64,000 bases of DNA from Flavobacterium poyangense. GTDB lineage: Bacteria; Bacteroidota; Bacteroidia; Flavobacteriales; Flavobacteriaceae. The notes beneath the pieces are model-generated. The model did no database searches and was not told the origin of the DNA. It worked only from the letters and a program-made list of their open reading frames with translations. Every line of letters begins with the position of its first letter. Position 1 is the first letter of the stretch. This document shows, in pieces, positions 9,329 through 17,702 of the stretch. The stretch lies in assembly GCF_011751075.1 (NCBI RefSeq), contig NZ_JAALLN010000005.1, positions 124,001-188,000 on the forward strand, read 5' to 3'. The translations under genes were made by a program, and so were the position numbers.

Positions 9329-9369
9329 AAAAACGTTGCATGGGATAAAATTCGATGCAACGTTTTTTT
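9329..9369 (+). terminator. Terminator of fabH
   Basis: A perfect 13-bp stem (9329-9341 with 9355-9367) with a 13-base loop ends in a T run. It begins 57 bases after the fabH stop codon. Confidence 0.72.
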
Positions 9370-9500
9370 ATGTGTATATCACATAGATTTCAATTTCTTC
9401 CTTTGAATCAGCACAAAATCCGTTGGTCAGATAATAAAATAAACTTTAGTATGTTTAGCCGCAAAGCTTGCAAAGTATTAACACAAAGCAAAGTCTTTTG

Positions 9501-9569
9501 CACGCAGATTTAGCAGATTGTTTTCATCTGAGTACAAAAAAAATCGGCTTAATCTGCAAAATCAGCGTG
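9501..9569. repeat. CGCAGATTTAGCAGATT inverted-repeat element and TTTGCG-rich flank
   Basis: Arms at 9501-9519 (CACGCAGATTTAGCAGATT) and 9551-9569 are inverted copies with one mismatch. The surrounding 9455-9690 region carries CGCAAAG and CTTTGCG words in both orientations (for example GCTTTGCGAACTTTGCG). The same element occurs at 26698-27018 and 32716-32801. No gene is visible between the fabH terminator and 9735. Confidence 0.7.
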
Positions 9570-9734
9570 AAATAATTTCACTGTTAGCATAGGAGTTCGC
9601 AAAGAAAAAAAGAATTTTTTTAGATAAAGCTTTGCGAACTTTGCGTAAATCACAAGCAAAAATCCTTGCGCCCCTTGCGGTTAAAAACGTGTTGCTTTCT
9701 TCTTGTTCATTACAGAAGTTCTTGTGAGACTTTA

Positions 9735-11741
9735 TTATTTCGGTTTAGATTTGGTATAAAGATTAAGTAACGGTATGTCCACCGCTACAAAGAATTGCCA
9801 TCTGCGATTTACCTGGCTGGTGGTAGTTTCAGTTTCATTAATCTTTCTTAACTCGGGTCCTAATTGATAAGAATACCCAACTGATACCGGAAATCCCTTA
9901 AAACCGTAAACAAGGCCTATTCCGGGAGCAAAAATATTTTGCAGTGTAACTTCTGGTAATTTTTCAGTAGTTGAATCCTGAAGGCGGTAGGAAGCAATGG
10001 CTCCGAGATCAATGATACTGAGGAAACCACTTATAGCACCATAATTTTTTCCTTTGCAGTCGTTTATTCCTTTGCTAACAGTAATTCCGATAGGGGCGTA
10101 AACACCACTGATAGGAGCCCATTTATTAGCTGCTTTATCTGCCAGATATTCGTTTCCGTAAAATCCGCCTAAATATGCATTTAAAGCTATATTCCAGGAG
10201 GTTTTTTTCTTTATGGAAGCACTTCCAACAGGAAGTACTAGAGATTCGATTGCGCTTTCTACTTCGTCAGAGTTTTTGGCTTGAACCATGTTTGCAGCAA
10301 AAGACCCATATTTTATAATGAATTTTTTAAACTCATCTAATTTTGTACTTCCATCGGTAGGTGTTAATTCATTTAATATGCCAACAATAGCTGCACTATA
10401 ATTTTTTACTGCAATATCATGAGCAATGGCAGTGGCAGATTGGCTCTTTTCTACAATTTGATTAATTTGATCTGGTAATTGAAAGGAGGGATTTATTACC
10501 TCAACATTTGCAATTGTTGGAATAAAATCGTTGAGAGATTGAAAAATTAAAGCCCAGTCTTCTTCAAGATTGGCGTCCGGTTTTTTCTTGTCTTCTTTTA
10601 GTTGTTCAATGGCATCGGCTAGTGGAGTAGATTGCTTAATAAAGTTTTGGATATATGTTTTGGTTCCATTGACGTTATTTTGAAGGACTGTTTTTAATTG
10701 TACAGCAGTAGCAGATTCATTGATTAGAGTTACATTTTCAGAAGCTAATTGCTGATAAAGTAAGCCAAAGAAAATATCTCTGGTTGCATTGTCTGTTAAT
10801 AAAGCGTTGATTTCATTTGTTGTAACATAACTTTTGTTGATATCATTGCTTCGTAAGGCATTACTAATAATCCTTACAAACGCCAGAGTACTTATAATAT
10901 TTTTTTTCTTAACAGCATCAAGTGTTTTGATGGTTTCTATTTTCTTTAGATTTTCTGCAGAAGCAACGGTGTTAATTATAGTCGGCACTTTATTACCGGA
11001 CAATAGTTGACTGCCAATTACTAATGATGCAGAAATTGCAATTCCTTTATCTGAAATTAAAAAATCCTGATAACCTTTAATTCTTTGCAGGGCAATAGTA
11101 TCGCATTTACAGTTTAATTCAGAATCTGTTTTTATAGATGCAATTTTTGGCACATTTAAAAGGAGATTCTTTAAATCCTTATCAAATGCTTCCCGCAGCG
11201 TATTGATAATGTTGGCATACTCCCAGGATTCAAAATTGGCAATAATATTGGAAGCATTAGGAAACAATATTTCAAATTCAGGATAGTCCCTTTTGAATTC
11301 CGGAAAACGATCAAAGAAAGTAACGATGAGTTCTTGTTTTGACCTTTTGATCAGAAATTTAGCCATACCGTCCGCAAGTTTGGTGACCGGTATAGAACCG
11401 GGATTCATTATCGATTGTGATATACTTGGAGTTAGGTTCCCAGAGTCAAGACCAGCTCCTACGTTTAGATAGGGCGCCAGTATTGGATTATAGTCATCTT
11501 CATTCGGATCTGTTAGAATACTTGTGATATCATTCCAGTTTGTAGCATTAATGTTAGGATAATATTTTTGAAGTATTCCGCCCACAATACTCAAAGAAGC
11601 CTTGTCACTTTTAAATTTTGGTGTTGGAGAGGTAGTACTAATGTATTTTGATAATTCAATAGCATCATAGTATGCTATTTGTGAATAAGAACATATCGTG
11701 TTCAAGAATAACAGGAGAAATAATAAGATTTTTGTTTTCAT
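9735..11741 (-). CDS. Exported protein of unknown function with a beta-rich C-terminal end
   Basis: 668 residues from the ATG at 11741. The frame extends 19 codons upstream, but the ATG at 11741 is followed by a clear signal peptide (KTKILLFLLLFLNTICSYSQ) and overlaps the stop of the upstream subtilase gene in an ATGA arrangement, so translation is probably coupled. Residues about 30-480 are mostly helical with no motif I know. The last 150 or so alternate short beta strands (YLGGFYGNEY, GVYAPIGITVSKG, GLVYGFKGFPVSVGYSYQ) and look like an outer-membrane barrel or beta-sandwich end. It is the fourth gene of the minus-strand operon with the subtilase, lysozyme and membrane protein, so it may form the envelope part of that system. 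Confidence 0.7.
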   Translation of the reverse strand: MKTKILLFLLLFLNTICSYSQIAYYDAIELSKYISTTSPTPKFKSDKASLSIVGGILQKYYPNINATNWNDITSILTDPNEDDYNPILAPYLNVGAGLDSGNLTPSISQSIMNPGSIPVTKLADGMAKFLIKRSKQELIVTFFDRFPEFKRDYPEFEILFPNASNIIANFESWEYANIINTLREAFDKDLKNLLLNVPKIASIKTDSELNCKCDTIALQRIKGYQDFLISDKGIAISASLVIGSQLLSGNKVPTIINTVASAENLKKIETIKTLDAVKKKNIISTLAFVRIISNALRSNDINKSYVTTNEINALLTDNATRDIFFGLLYQQLASENVTLINESATAVQLKTVLQNNVNGTKTYIQNFIKQSTPLADAIEQLKEDKKKPDANLEEDWALIFQSLNDFIPTIANVEVINPSFQLPDQINQIVEKSQSATAIAHDIAVKNYSAAIVGILNELTPTDGSTKLDEFKKFIIKYGSFAANMVQAKNSDEVESAIESLVLPVGSASIKKKTSWNIALNAYLGGFYGNEYLADKAANKWAPISGVYAPIGITVSKGINDCKGKNYGAISGFLSIIDLGAIASYRLQDSTTEKLPEVTLQNIFAPGIGLVYGFKGFPVSVGYSYQLGPELRKINETETTTSQVNRRWQFFVAVDIPLLNLYTKSKPK

Positions 11742-12862
11742 TTTTTTAGAATATCTGTTAATAGATTTAGTGCTGAATAAGGGTTTAAAATCCCCCATCC
11801 GTATTCTACTTTATTGTAATTTAAAATATTTGTATCTGCACTGCGTTTCAGTATATCAAATAGATCAATATTAGATAAAGGTTTATTATTGCTTTTGGCA
11901 ATTGACTTTAAAAGGGCAATGACACCAGCAACAAAGGGTGCCGAATAACTTGTTCCTTTAATCGAATTATTAGCTTGAGTGAGAGAGAAAATATCTTCGC
12001 CAGGCCCCATTAAATCAAGAAAATCGCTTTTGGTTGAAGCTTTACTCCGTATTCTATTTTTGTCAATTCCACCAATAGATAAACATTCAGGAAAAGATGC
12101 GGGAAAATTGTTTGCAGGTTTAGGTTTGCTACCACTGTTTCCGGCAGAAGACACAATAGTTATTCCTTTGTTGTAAGCTTCTTTGATTTTTGAATGTGTT
12201 TTTTCTCTAATGATGTCATCGTTGGGAATGTAGAAGCTTAATGAGATAACATCAACAGATAATTTTATAGCTCTTTCCAATCCTAATAATATTGCATCAG
12301 AAGATTGTTCATCGTTGGAATCTATTATTTTTATAATATCTAGGGTTATGTTGGGAGCTACCCCCCAAAGATCATAACCTTGTGCACATAAAATCCCTGC
12401 ACAATCTGTTCCGTGTCCTGAAGTATCAAAACAAGCTTCCTGACTTTCAATATCGGTACAAGCATTATAATAACTGATGTTTGTTTTGTTTTTAAAGTCA
12501 TCTAGTTTGTAATTAAGTCCTGAGTCAAGAATCGCAACTTTAATGTTTTCTCCTCTGGAGAATTTCCATAATTCATCAATTTTAAAATCAAGAAAACCCC
12601 AGTCCTTTTTATCAATAGAGGTAGTTTGGATCTCTTTATTATCGATTTCACTGATTAATTGCAGCCCCCCTCCCCAATAAAACTGGTTCACAGCATCTTT
12701 GTACCATCTTCCCAGACTCGGGTTGGGTACATTTGTGACTTCTTCTAAATCTAAAACATGACCTTCGCTTATTGTTGGGAAAACGGTAGTTTTATCCGTA
12801 AAATCTGCTGGTATTGTTTTGCGTACATTAAGTTTGTGAACTATGACTTTATATCTAGCCAT
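11738..12862 (-). CDS. Subtilisin-like serine protease with N-terminal SH3-like domain, no signal peptide
   Basis: 374 residues. Residues 1-70 form an SH3-like domain (RYKVIVHKLNVR, then PNPSLGRWYKD and FYWGGGL) that closely matches the N-terminus of the GH25 protein directly upstream. The rest is a peptidase S8 domain with an intact triad: Asp113 in VAILDSGLN, His150 in SGHGTDCAG, Ser305 in GTSYSAPFVAG and oxyanion Asn242 in SSAGNSG. There is no signal peptide, prodomain or type IX sorting domain, which is unusual for this family. The gene starts 6 bases after the GH25 stop and overlaps the next gene by 4 bases. It may act in the cytoplasm or be released by an unrecognised route. Confidence 0.85.
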   Translation of the reverse strand: MARYKVIVHKLNVRKTIPADFTDKTTVFPTISEGHVLDLEEVTNVPNPSLGRWYKDAVNQFYWGGGLQLISEIDNKEIQTTSIDKKDWGFLDFKIDELWKFSRGENIKVAILDSGLNYKLDDFKNKTNISYYNACTDIESQEACFDTSGHGTDCAGILCAQGYDLWGVAPNITLDIIKIIDSNDEQSSDAILLGLERAIKLSVDVISLSFYIPNDDIIREKTHSKIKEAYNKGITIVSSAGNSGSKPKPANNFPASFPECLSIGGIDKNRIRSKASTKSDFLDLMGPGEDIFSLTQANNSIKGTSYSAPFVAGVIALLKSIAKSNNKPLSNIDLFDILKRSADTNILNYNKVEYGWGILNPYSALNLLTDILKK

Positions 12863-12868
12863 AGTGTA

Positions 12869-13792
12869 TTAGGAATTAATGATTATAGATGCGTCTTTTA
12901 AAATATTAAGATCGACAGGAGAACTCTGACCAATAGTTCCATTTTCGGTGTATTGCCAGATAGCCCAATCTGTCCAGCCATTTGGTATGGTAACTTTATT
13001 GCAATCGGGTTGTTTGGGATAATAAGAGATCCATAGTTTCAGGTTGCCCAAAGTGTGTGTCTTTGGAAGCTTTCTGTCCAGATATTCTTTGCGACTGTAA
13101 AGTATCGGTGCTGCGCTCATCCCGCTTTGAATTTGGGTCACAAAAGTTTTAATCCATAGTAAATAATCGTTTGGATTTAATGGAGTATCCCAACTCGACT
13201 GATTTTCTAAATCCAGTACCAAAGGCAAGTTTGATTTAGGTAATGCTTTCATCAAATTCAGAGCCTCATTGGCTTCTGCAGTGGCATCAGAGGTAACAGT
13301 TCCTCCGTTTCGGGTGTCGGGGCGGCAGAAATGGTAGTAACCAATTTTGATATTTTTACTTACTGCATTTTGAGCATTTTCTTTTGCTTTATTATCCGGA
13401 GTTCCAACACCTTCGGACAGTTTTATATAACAAAAACTAACTCCAGCTTTTGCAAAGCCACTCCAATCGGGTTTAGCATTATGATGCGAAACGTCAACTC
13501 CTAATTGATAGTTGACAGGTAAATTTGCAGGAAGTCCTTTTAAATTTATAGTAGGAGTAGTAGAGGTAGTAGTAGGAGCGGCACTTAGTTTAGTCAAACC
13601 ATTTGCCCAATAATATTGCCCTAGTTTATCCTTTAACCATTTCCCTAAATTAGGATTAGGTATATTGGTTTCTACTTCCAGTTCGAGTATCATATCTTGT
13701 GTAACCTGAGAAATGATATTTTGTGTTTTAAAATCGGCTACCGGGGCTGTTCGTACGTTAAGTCGCGGTACTATTACTTTATATCGGTCCAT
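12869..13792 (-). CDS. GH25 lysozyme-type muramidase with N-terminal SH3-like domain, no signal peptide
   Basis: 307 residues. Residues 1-70 are an SH3-like module (RYKVIVPRLNVRTAP, PNPNLGKWLKD, YYWANGL) shared with the following subtilase. A Thr/Ser/Pro linker (about 71-84) leads to a GH25 domain with GVDVSHHN (Asp100), KLSEG, GYYHFCRP, LVLDLEN (Asp194, Glu196 as likely catalytic acids) and AIWQYT. GH25 enzymes cut the MurNAc-GlcNAc bond of peptidoglycan. No signal peptide is visible. The gene is 2 bases from the membrane-protein gene upstream and 6 bases from the subtilase gene downstream. A phage endolysin origin is possible, but no phage genes are near. Confidence 0.87.
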   Translation of the reverse strand: MDRYKVIVPRLNVRTAPVADFKTQNIISQVTQDMILELEVETNIPNPNLGKWLKDKLGQYYWANGLTKLSAAPTTTSTTPTINLKGLPANLPVNYQLGVDVSHHNAKPDWSGFAKAGVSFCYIKLSEGVGTPDNKAKENAQNAVSKNIKIGYYHFCRPDTRNGGTVTSDATAEANEALNLMKALPKSNLPLVLDLENQSSWDTPLNPNDYLLWIKTFVTQIQSGMSAAPILYSRKEYLDRKLPKTHTLGNLKLWISYYPKQPDCNKVTIPNGWTDWAIWQYTENGTIGQSSPVDLNILKDASIIINS

Positions 13793-13794
13793 GG

Positions 13795-15264
13795 CTATCC
13801 TACTGCTTCAGTGTTAGTATTGCTGTTCACTGTTACCTGAACAGGTTGTGTTTCAGGGGTTGGAGTCGTTGGGGCATTTTCGGTTGTCTCTTTTTTGCCC
13901 GCTCCTCTTATTTTGATAAATTTTTGTAGTAAATCGAACCAAAACGGCGCACCTAAACAAATACCAAATGCCAGTAACAGGAAGCCTAAAAATTTTCTGC
14001 CGTCAAAAGACTGTTCCAATACATATTTGGCTTTGAGTTTTATCGGGTGTTTATCGTACAATTGCTTCAAAGATTGCTGCGTGTAAAATTTCGTAGAGTC
14101 TTTTGGGATTTGGAGGGTGACATCGCTTTTAAGCTCTTTTCTTATGGCTGCGAGCTCACATTTGTATGTAGTGGAGACAACTGCACTGTCTCTCTTTAAA
14201 CCATAATCACCCCAGCCTATTGCTAATAAATTATTGGCATCTTTTATTCTGCCGTTTAATTGCTTTTTGACACTATCAAGCTGACTGGTAAGTAAGGCCA
14301 ACGAATCTTTTACTTCTTTTTGCCCTTGTACGATAGCGTCTTTTTTTTCTTTAGAAAGAGAAGTATCGGCTGTATCTGCGGGCTGTTTTAATTGATTCTG
14401 CAATTGCGCCACTCTTGGATCGCCTTCTAAGGCATCGGCTTCCTTGATAGCCATTTCCACCAGTTTATCTCTGGCGTCTTTATCGGTGCTTATAGTGCCG
14501 GCTATTTCAATAATATCTACATTAAAGGAAATGGCAATTACCAACCCAATTCCAAACAGCCAAAATTGAACTTGCTTTTTATACCAGCCGGCAATTCTGT
14601 TCATAGTGTCGTCGTACCAGTCTTCAATTTGTTTGGTAAAGGCGTCCAGATTTAAGTAACTTTTCTTTAAATGAAGCTGCAGTATCTCAAGTGTTTCTTT
14701 GTCTATATCAATATGTTCATCTTTGAATTTCTTTTTTACAGTTTCGTCTTTTTCGTTAAGGAGATAATCGACCAGATAATAGATTTTTGTAATATCCGGT
14801 GCGTCTTCAAGTTGTAAATTTACTTGTTTTCCCTTTGCATGGGCAGTGACAGCTTCTTTATGTTTGTCCCAATACTTTTTTAAAACTTCAATTAAGATAG
14901 TCGAAAAATTCTCTTTGGAGATGTAAGAAGGAATAGAACTTCTGTTATTATAACCGTAGTTTTTTATCACGGGATGATCATAAAATTTATCCCCTAGCTT
15001 TTCTTGAGAAATAGGTTTGTAGCCCGCAATTAATTTAAAAGGTTCCAGAATCGTTTCCCAAATTCCTTTTGCCGTCTCGAACCATAACCAGGTTTTACGC
15101 TCGGTGTCGGACAACATACTGTCGACAATACCTTTTTTTAGCATTCTCGCTCTCAATCCGAAGAGGGTAGAAATGGCTTCATTTACAGAAGTTGCTAATA
15201 AACTGTACAAAAGAAAAATAAAAACCAAACCAATGGCTGTATCTAATACGGGAGAATTAAACAT
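13795..15264 (-). CDS. Three-helix membrane protein heading the lysozyme-subtilase operon
   Basis: 489 residues. Hydrophobic segments lie near residues 8-28 (TAIGLVFIFLLYSLLATSV), 233-255 (FWLFGIGLVIAISFNVDIIE) and 425-446 (FLGFLLLAFGICLGAPFWFDLL). Between the second and third segments is a charged, coiled-coil-like region of about 150 residues, and the end is a Thr/Pro/Glu-rich tail. The motif LGAPFWFDLL.KF.KIRG is one I have seen in uncharacterised membrane proteins, but I know of no function. It is the first gene of a four-gene operon whose junctions are 2, 6 and -4 bases, so it probably anchors or controls the lysozyme and protease. Confidence 0.68.
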   Translation of the reverse strand: MFNSPVLDTAIGLVFIFLLYSLLATSVNEAISTLFGLRARMLKKGIVDSMLSDTERKTWLWFETAKGIWETILEPFKLIAGYKPISQEKLGDKFYDHPVIKNYGYNNRSSIPSYISKENFSTILIEVLKKYWDKHKEAVTAHAKGKQVNLQLEDAPDITKIYYLVDYLLNEKDETVKKKFKDEHIDIDKETLEILQLHLKKSYLNLDAFTKQIEDWYDDTMNRIAGWYKKQVQFWLFGIGLVIAISFNVDIIEIAGTISTDKDARDKLVEMAIKEADALEGDPRVAQLQNQLKQPADTADTSLSKEKKDAIVQGQKEVKDSLALLTSQLDSVKKQLNGRIKDANNLLAIGWGDYGLKRDSAVVSTTYKCELAAIRKELKSDVTLQIPKDSTKFYTQQSLKQLYDKHPIKLKAKYVLEQSFDGRKFLGFLLLAFGICLGAPFWFDLLQKFIKIRGAGKKETTENAPTTPTPETQPVQVTVNSNTNTEAVG

Positions 15265-15549
15265 AATTAGTAGTTTTATGAATCATATATTTATTTTAAG
15301 AAAGATTAAAATGTACTGAATTCTATTCCGGACAGTTCCAAATATTCCCTGATTATTCAAGTCTAAAGCCGATACTTATGTACAGAATGCTTTAAGGTAA
15401 TCTTATGGGAACAGGCTTAGTCAGAGTGTTCGTTAATGGATACAATTTCTGTCTAAAATAGAAAAGGTTTTTTTTCTGACGTAGCGTATTTATACCTGTT
15501 TTTGTAGTGCAATTGAGAGGTGTTTTTTCAGTATAAACATTTTTGTTTT

Positions 15550-15737
15550 GCCACAAATTGCACGAATTTCCACGAATTGTTTTTTACTTTGAATTTAATT
15601 GTTGACTCGCAATTAGGAAAAAAAAGAATCTTTTAAATCAGTGAAATCTGTGGCTATCTTTTTGACCACAGAGTAAATAGATAATTCTCAATTAGAGGTT
15701 ACTAAATTTAAAAAATATAATTCGCGCAATTCGTGGC
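15550..15737. repeat. GCCACAAATTGCACGAATT ... AATTCGTGGC element
   Basis: The left arm at 15550-15578 (GCCACAAATTGCACGAATT then TCCACGAATT) is inverted at 15719-15737 (AATTCGCGCAATTCGTGGC). Internal words AATCTGTGGC and GACCACAGAG are also present. It occupies most of the gap between the divergent operons at 15264 and 16048. An 82-codon minus-strand frame overlaps it, but I do not accept it as a gene. Confidence 0.55.
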
Positions 15738-16047
15738 TTTTTTCTACCAGAATGTAGATGTATAATAGTTGAGTCAGATATAAGTAAGTATATTCTTTCC
15801 GGCCCACTACACAGGGATAACATCTGACCTCAAATGTTAATAATATGTTTAGTAAACCATTGATTTTGTTAATGTAAACGTAACCTTTTTGACCTACCCT
15901 CAGCCTTAATTTTGGAGACATAGTATAAGAAACCAATACTTGTATATATGTCGCTTTTCAGATTAAGAATTCATCGCAAAAAAACAACTAGAATAGATGC
16001 TATAGCAAACACCGTTTGTTTGATAACTGTTGCAAAAGCATTGTATT

Positions 16048-16608
16048 ATGTATAGAAAATATACTGACGAAGAACTTGTTGAATTGTTAAAACAAGGAAA
16101 AGACAGAGCTTTTGATGAATTGTATTTTCGATACAGAGATGTATTAGTTCGTTTTGTATACCAGAGAATGAAATCGATTCCGATTTCGGAAGAAATTGTT
16201 CAGGAAGTTTTTACCACTATTTGGGAGCGACGCAATACGTTGGTCATTCAAAAAAAGTTTTCGGCTTATATGTATACTTCAGTGCGTTATGTGACACTGG
16301 ATTATATCAAATCAAACCAAATGACAGATGCCTACTGTAAAGAGGTTTTTGATCGAAATACCGTTCTTGAAGATCATAACAATAGCACAGAAGAATCTAT
16401 TTACCATGATGAACTGCAACAGGCTTTAGATAAAGCCACTTCCTTACTTCCTAAAAAGGCTAAAGAAGTTTTTATACTAAGTCGTTTTAAGCAATATACC
16501 AACAAAGAAATTGCAGAAGAACTTAATGTTTCGCACGAGACTGTAAAGTATCATATTGCCTATGCCCTGAAATTCATGCGACTTTATTTGGGACAATTTA
16601 ATTTATAA
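16048..16608 (+). CDS. ECF-family RNA polymerase sigma factor
   Basis: 186 residues from the ATG at 16048; a TTG at 16030 in frame would add six residues. Region 2 spans about residues 22-65 (AFDELYFRYRDVLVRFVYQR, SEEIVQEVFTTIWERR) and region 4 about 120-175 (LLPKKAKEVFILSRFKQYT then NKEIAEELNVSHETVKYHI). This is the Bacteroidota FecI-like type that directs RNA polymerase to SusC/SusD-type operons. An anti-sigma FecR and an STN-bearing SusC receptor follow, giving a complete outer-membrane-to-nucleus-of-regulation signalling relay. Confidence 0.93.
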   Translation: MYRKYTDEELVELLKQGKDRAFDELYFRYRDVLVRFVYQRMKSIPISEEIVQEVFTTIWERRNTLVIQKKFSAYMYTSVRYVTLDYIKSNQMTDAYCKEVFDRNTVLEDHNNSTEESIYHDELQQALDKATSLLPKKAKEVFILSRFKQYTNKEIAEELNVSHETVKYHIAYALKFMRLYLGQFNL

Positions 16609-16717
16609 CAGATTTCGGCTTTGGGATATTCTTTTGGTTTCTTAACAAAAGGGTAACCTTGGACACCTACCTGAAATCAATATTCCTAAGACTTACTATT
16701 AAAGCAATAAATAAATA

Positions 16718-17638
16718 ATGCCTGAGAAATTACATCAAGATATAAAAACTTTTTTAGAAGGTAAATCTTCATTAAAAGGAAAAGAAATGTGGGACAACTG
16801 GTATAACAATCCCGGAGAACTATTCGGACAGGAGATCGTTATACAATCTGATATTTCAAAATTAAAAAGAGAAATCAAAGCAATCAAAAAGTCAAATGAA
16901 ATCCTTTCGTTAAACAACAGAAATTGGATTATGGCTGCTTCCGTTGTGCTTTTGGTCGGGTTATCCTGTTTTTTTTACCTGTCTTCTCAAACAAGTACGA
17001 TTAAAGAATATGCGACAAAACCGGGAGAACATACCAAGATAACATTAAGTGACGGAACACAGATTTGGCTTAATGCCGGAAGTCTTCTAAAATGCCCTAC
17101 TGAATTTGATGGAGATACCCGCGAAGTTTATTTAACCGGTGAAGCTTTTTTTGATGTCGCTAAAGATAAAAAACATCCTTTTATCATTCATACCAACAAA
17201 ATGGATACAAAGGTACTGGGTACAAGTTTTAATGTACAGGCCTATCCAAATCAAACCACACAAGAAGTCTCCGTACTAACAGGAAGAGTAAACGTGAAAT
17301 CGACTGTTACAGAAGAAAATGTTTATGTAACACCAGGTCAAAAAGTGGTTTTCAAATCAAAAAACAGCAGCCTGCATGCTTTCAGTAATATTCCGATGAG
17401 TTCGATTTCGTTATGGCGGAAGAATATTATTGTCTTCGAAGACACGCCTTTACCGGAAGTAATTGCAACGATCAACCGCAATTACAATATCGCAGTATCT
17501 GTTGAAAATAAAAACCTGAATAACCTAAAAATAAGCGCCTACTTCAAAGAGCTTCCGGCAGATCAGGTGATTCGGTTGGTATGTACCATTATCAACGCCA
17601 ATTACAAACTCGAGTCGGGAGTTTACAGGATTGAATAA
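16718..17638 (+). CDS. FecR-type anti-sigma factor
   Basis: 306 residues. An N-terminal cytoplasmic segment of about 65 residues is followed by one membrane helix (about 68-90, WIMAASVVLLVGLSCFFYLS). The periplasmic FecR domain has KITLSDGTQIWLNAGS, VYLTGEAFFDVAKDKKHPF and VLGTSFNVQAY, and the C-terminal 70 residues form the STN-like (DUF4974) end. FecR proteins hold the ECF sigma factor inactive until the receptor STN domain signals. The gene follows the sigma gene by 109 bases and precedes the receptor by 64 bases. Confidence 0.93.
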   Translation: MPEKLHQDIKTFLEGKSSLKGKEMWDNWYNNPGELFGQEIVIQSDISKLKREIKAIKKSNEILSLNNRNWIMAASVVLLVGLSCFFYLSSQTSTIKEYATKPGEHTKITLSDGTQIWLNAGSLLKCPTEFDGDTREVYLTGEAFFDVAKDKKHPFIIHTNKMDTKVLGTSFNVQAYPNQTTQEVSVLTGRVNVKSTVTEENVYVTPGQKVVFKSKNSSLHAFSNIPMSSISLWRKNIIVFEDTPLPEVIATINRNYNIAVSVENKNLNNLKISAYFKELPADQVIRLVCTIINANYKLESGVYRIE

Positions 17639-17702
17639 GTTGAACAATAACAATATTAAAAAGCAATATCAATAATTAGAGGAATAATCAAAATTAAAAA
17701 TT

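Noticed and set aside
15688..15936. 82-codon minus-strand frame
   Set aside because: It overlaps the GCCACA repeat element, has no domain-like composition and lies in a region that also must hold promoters.
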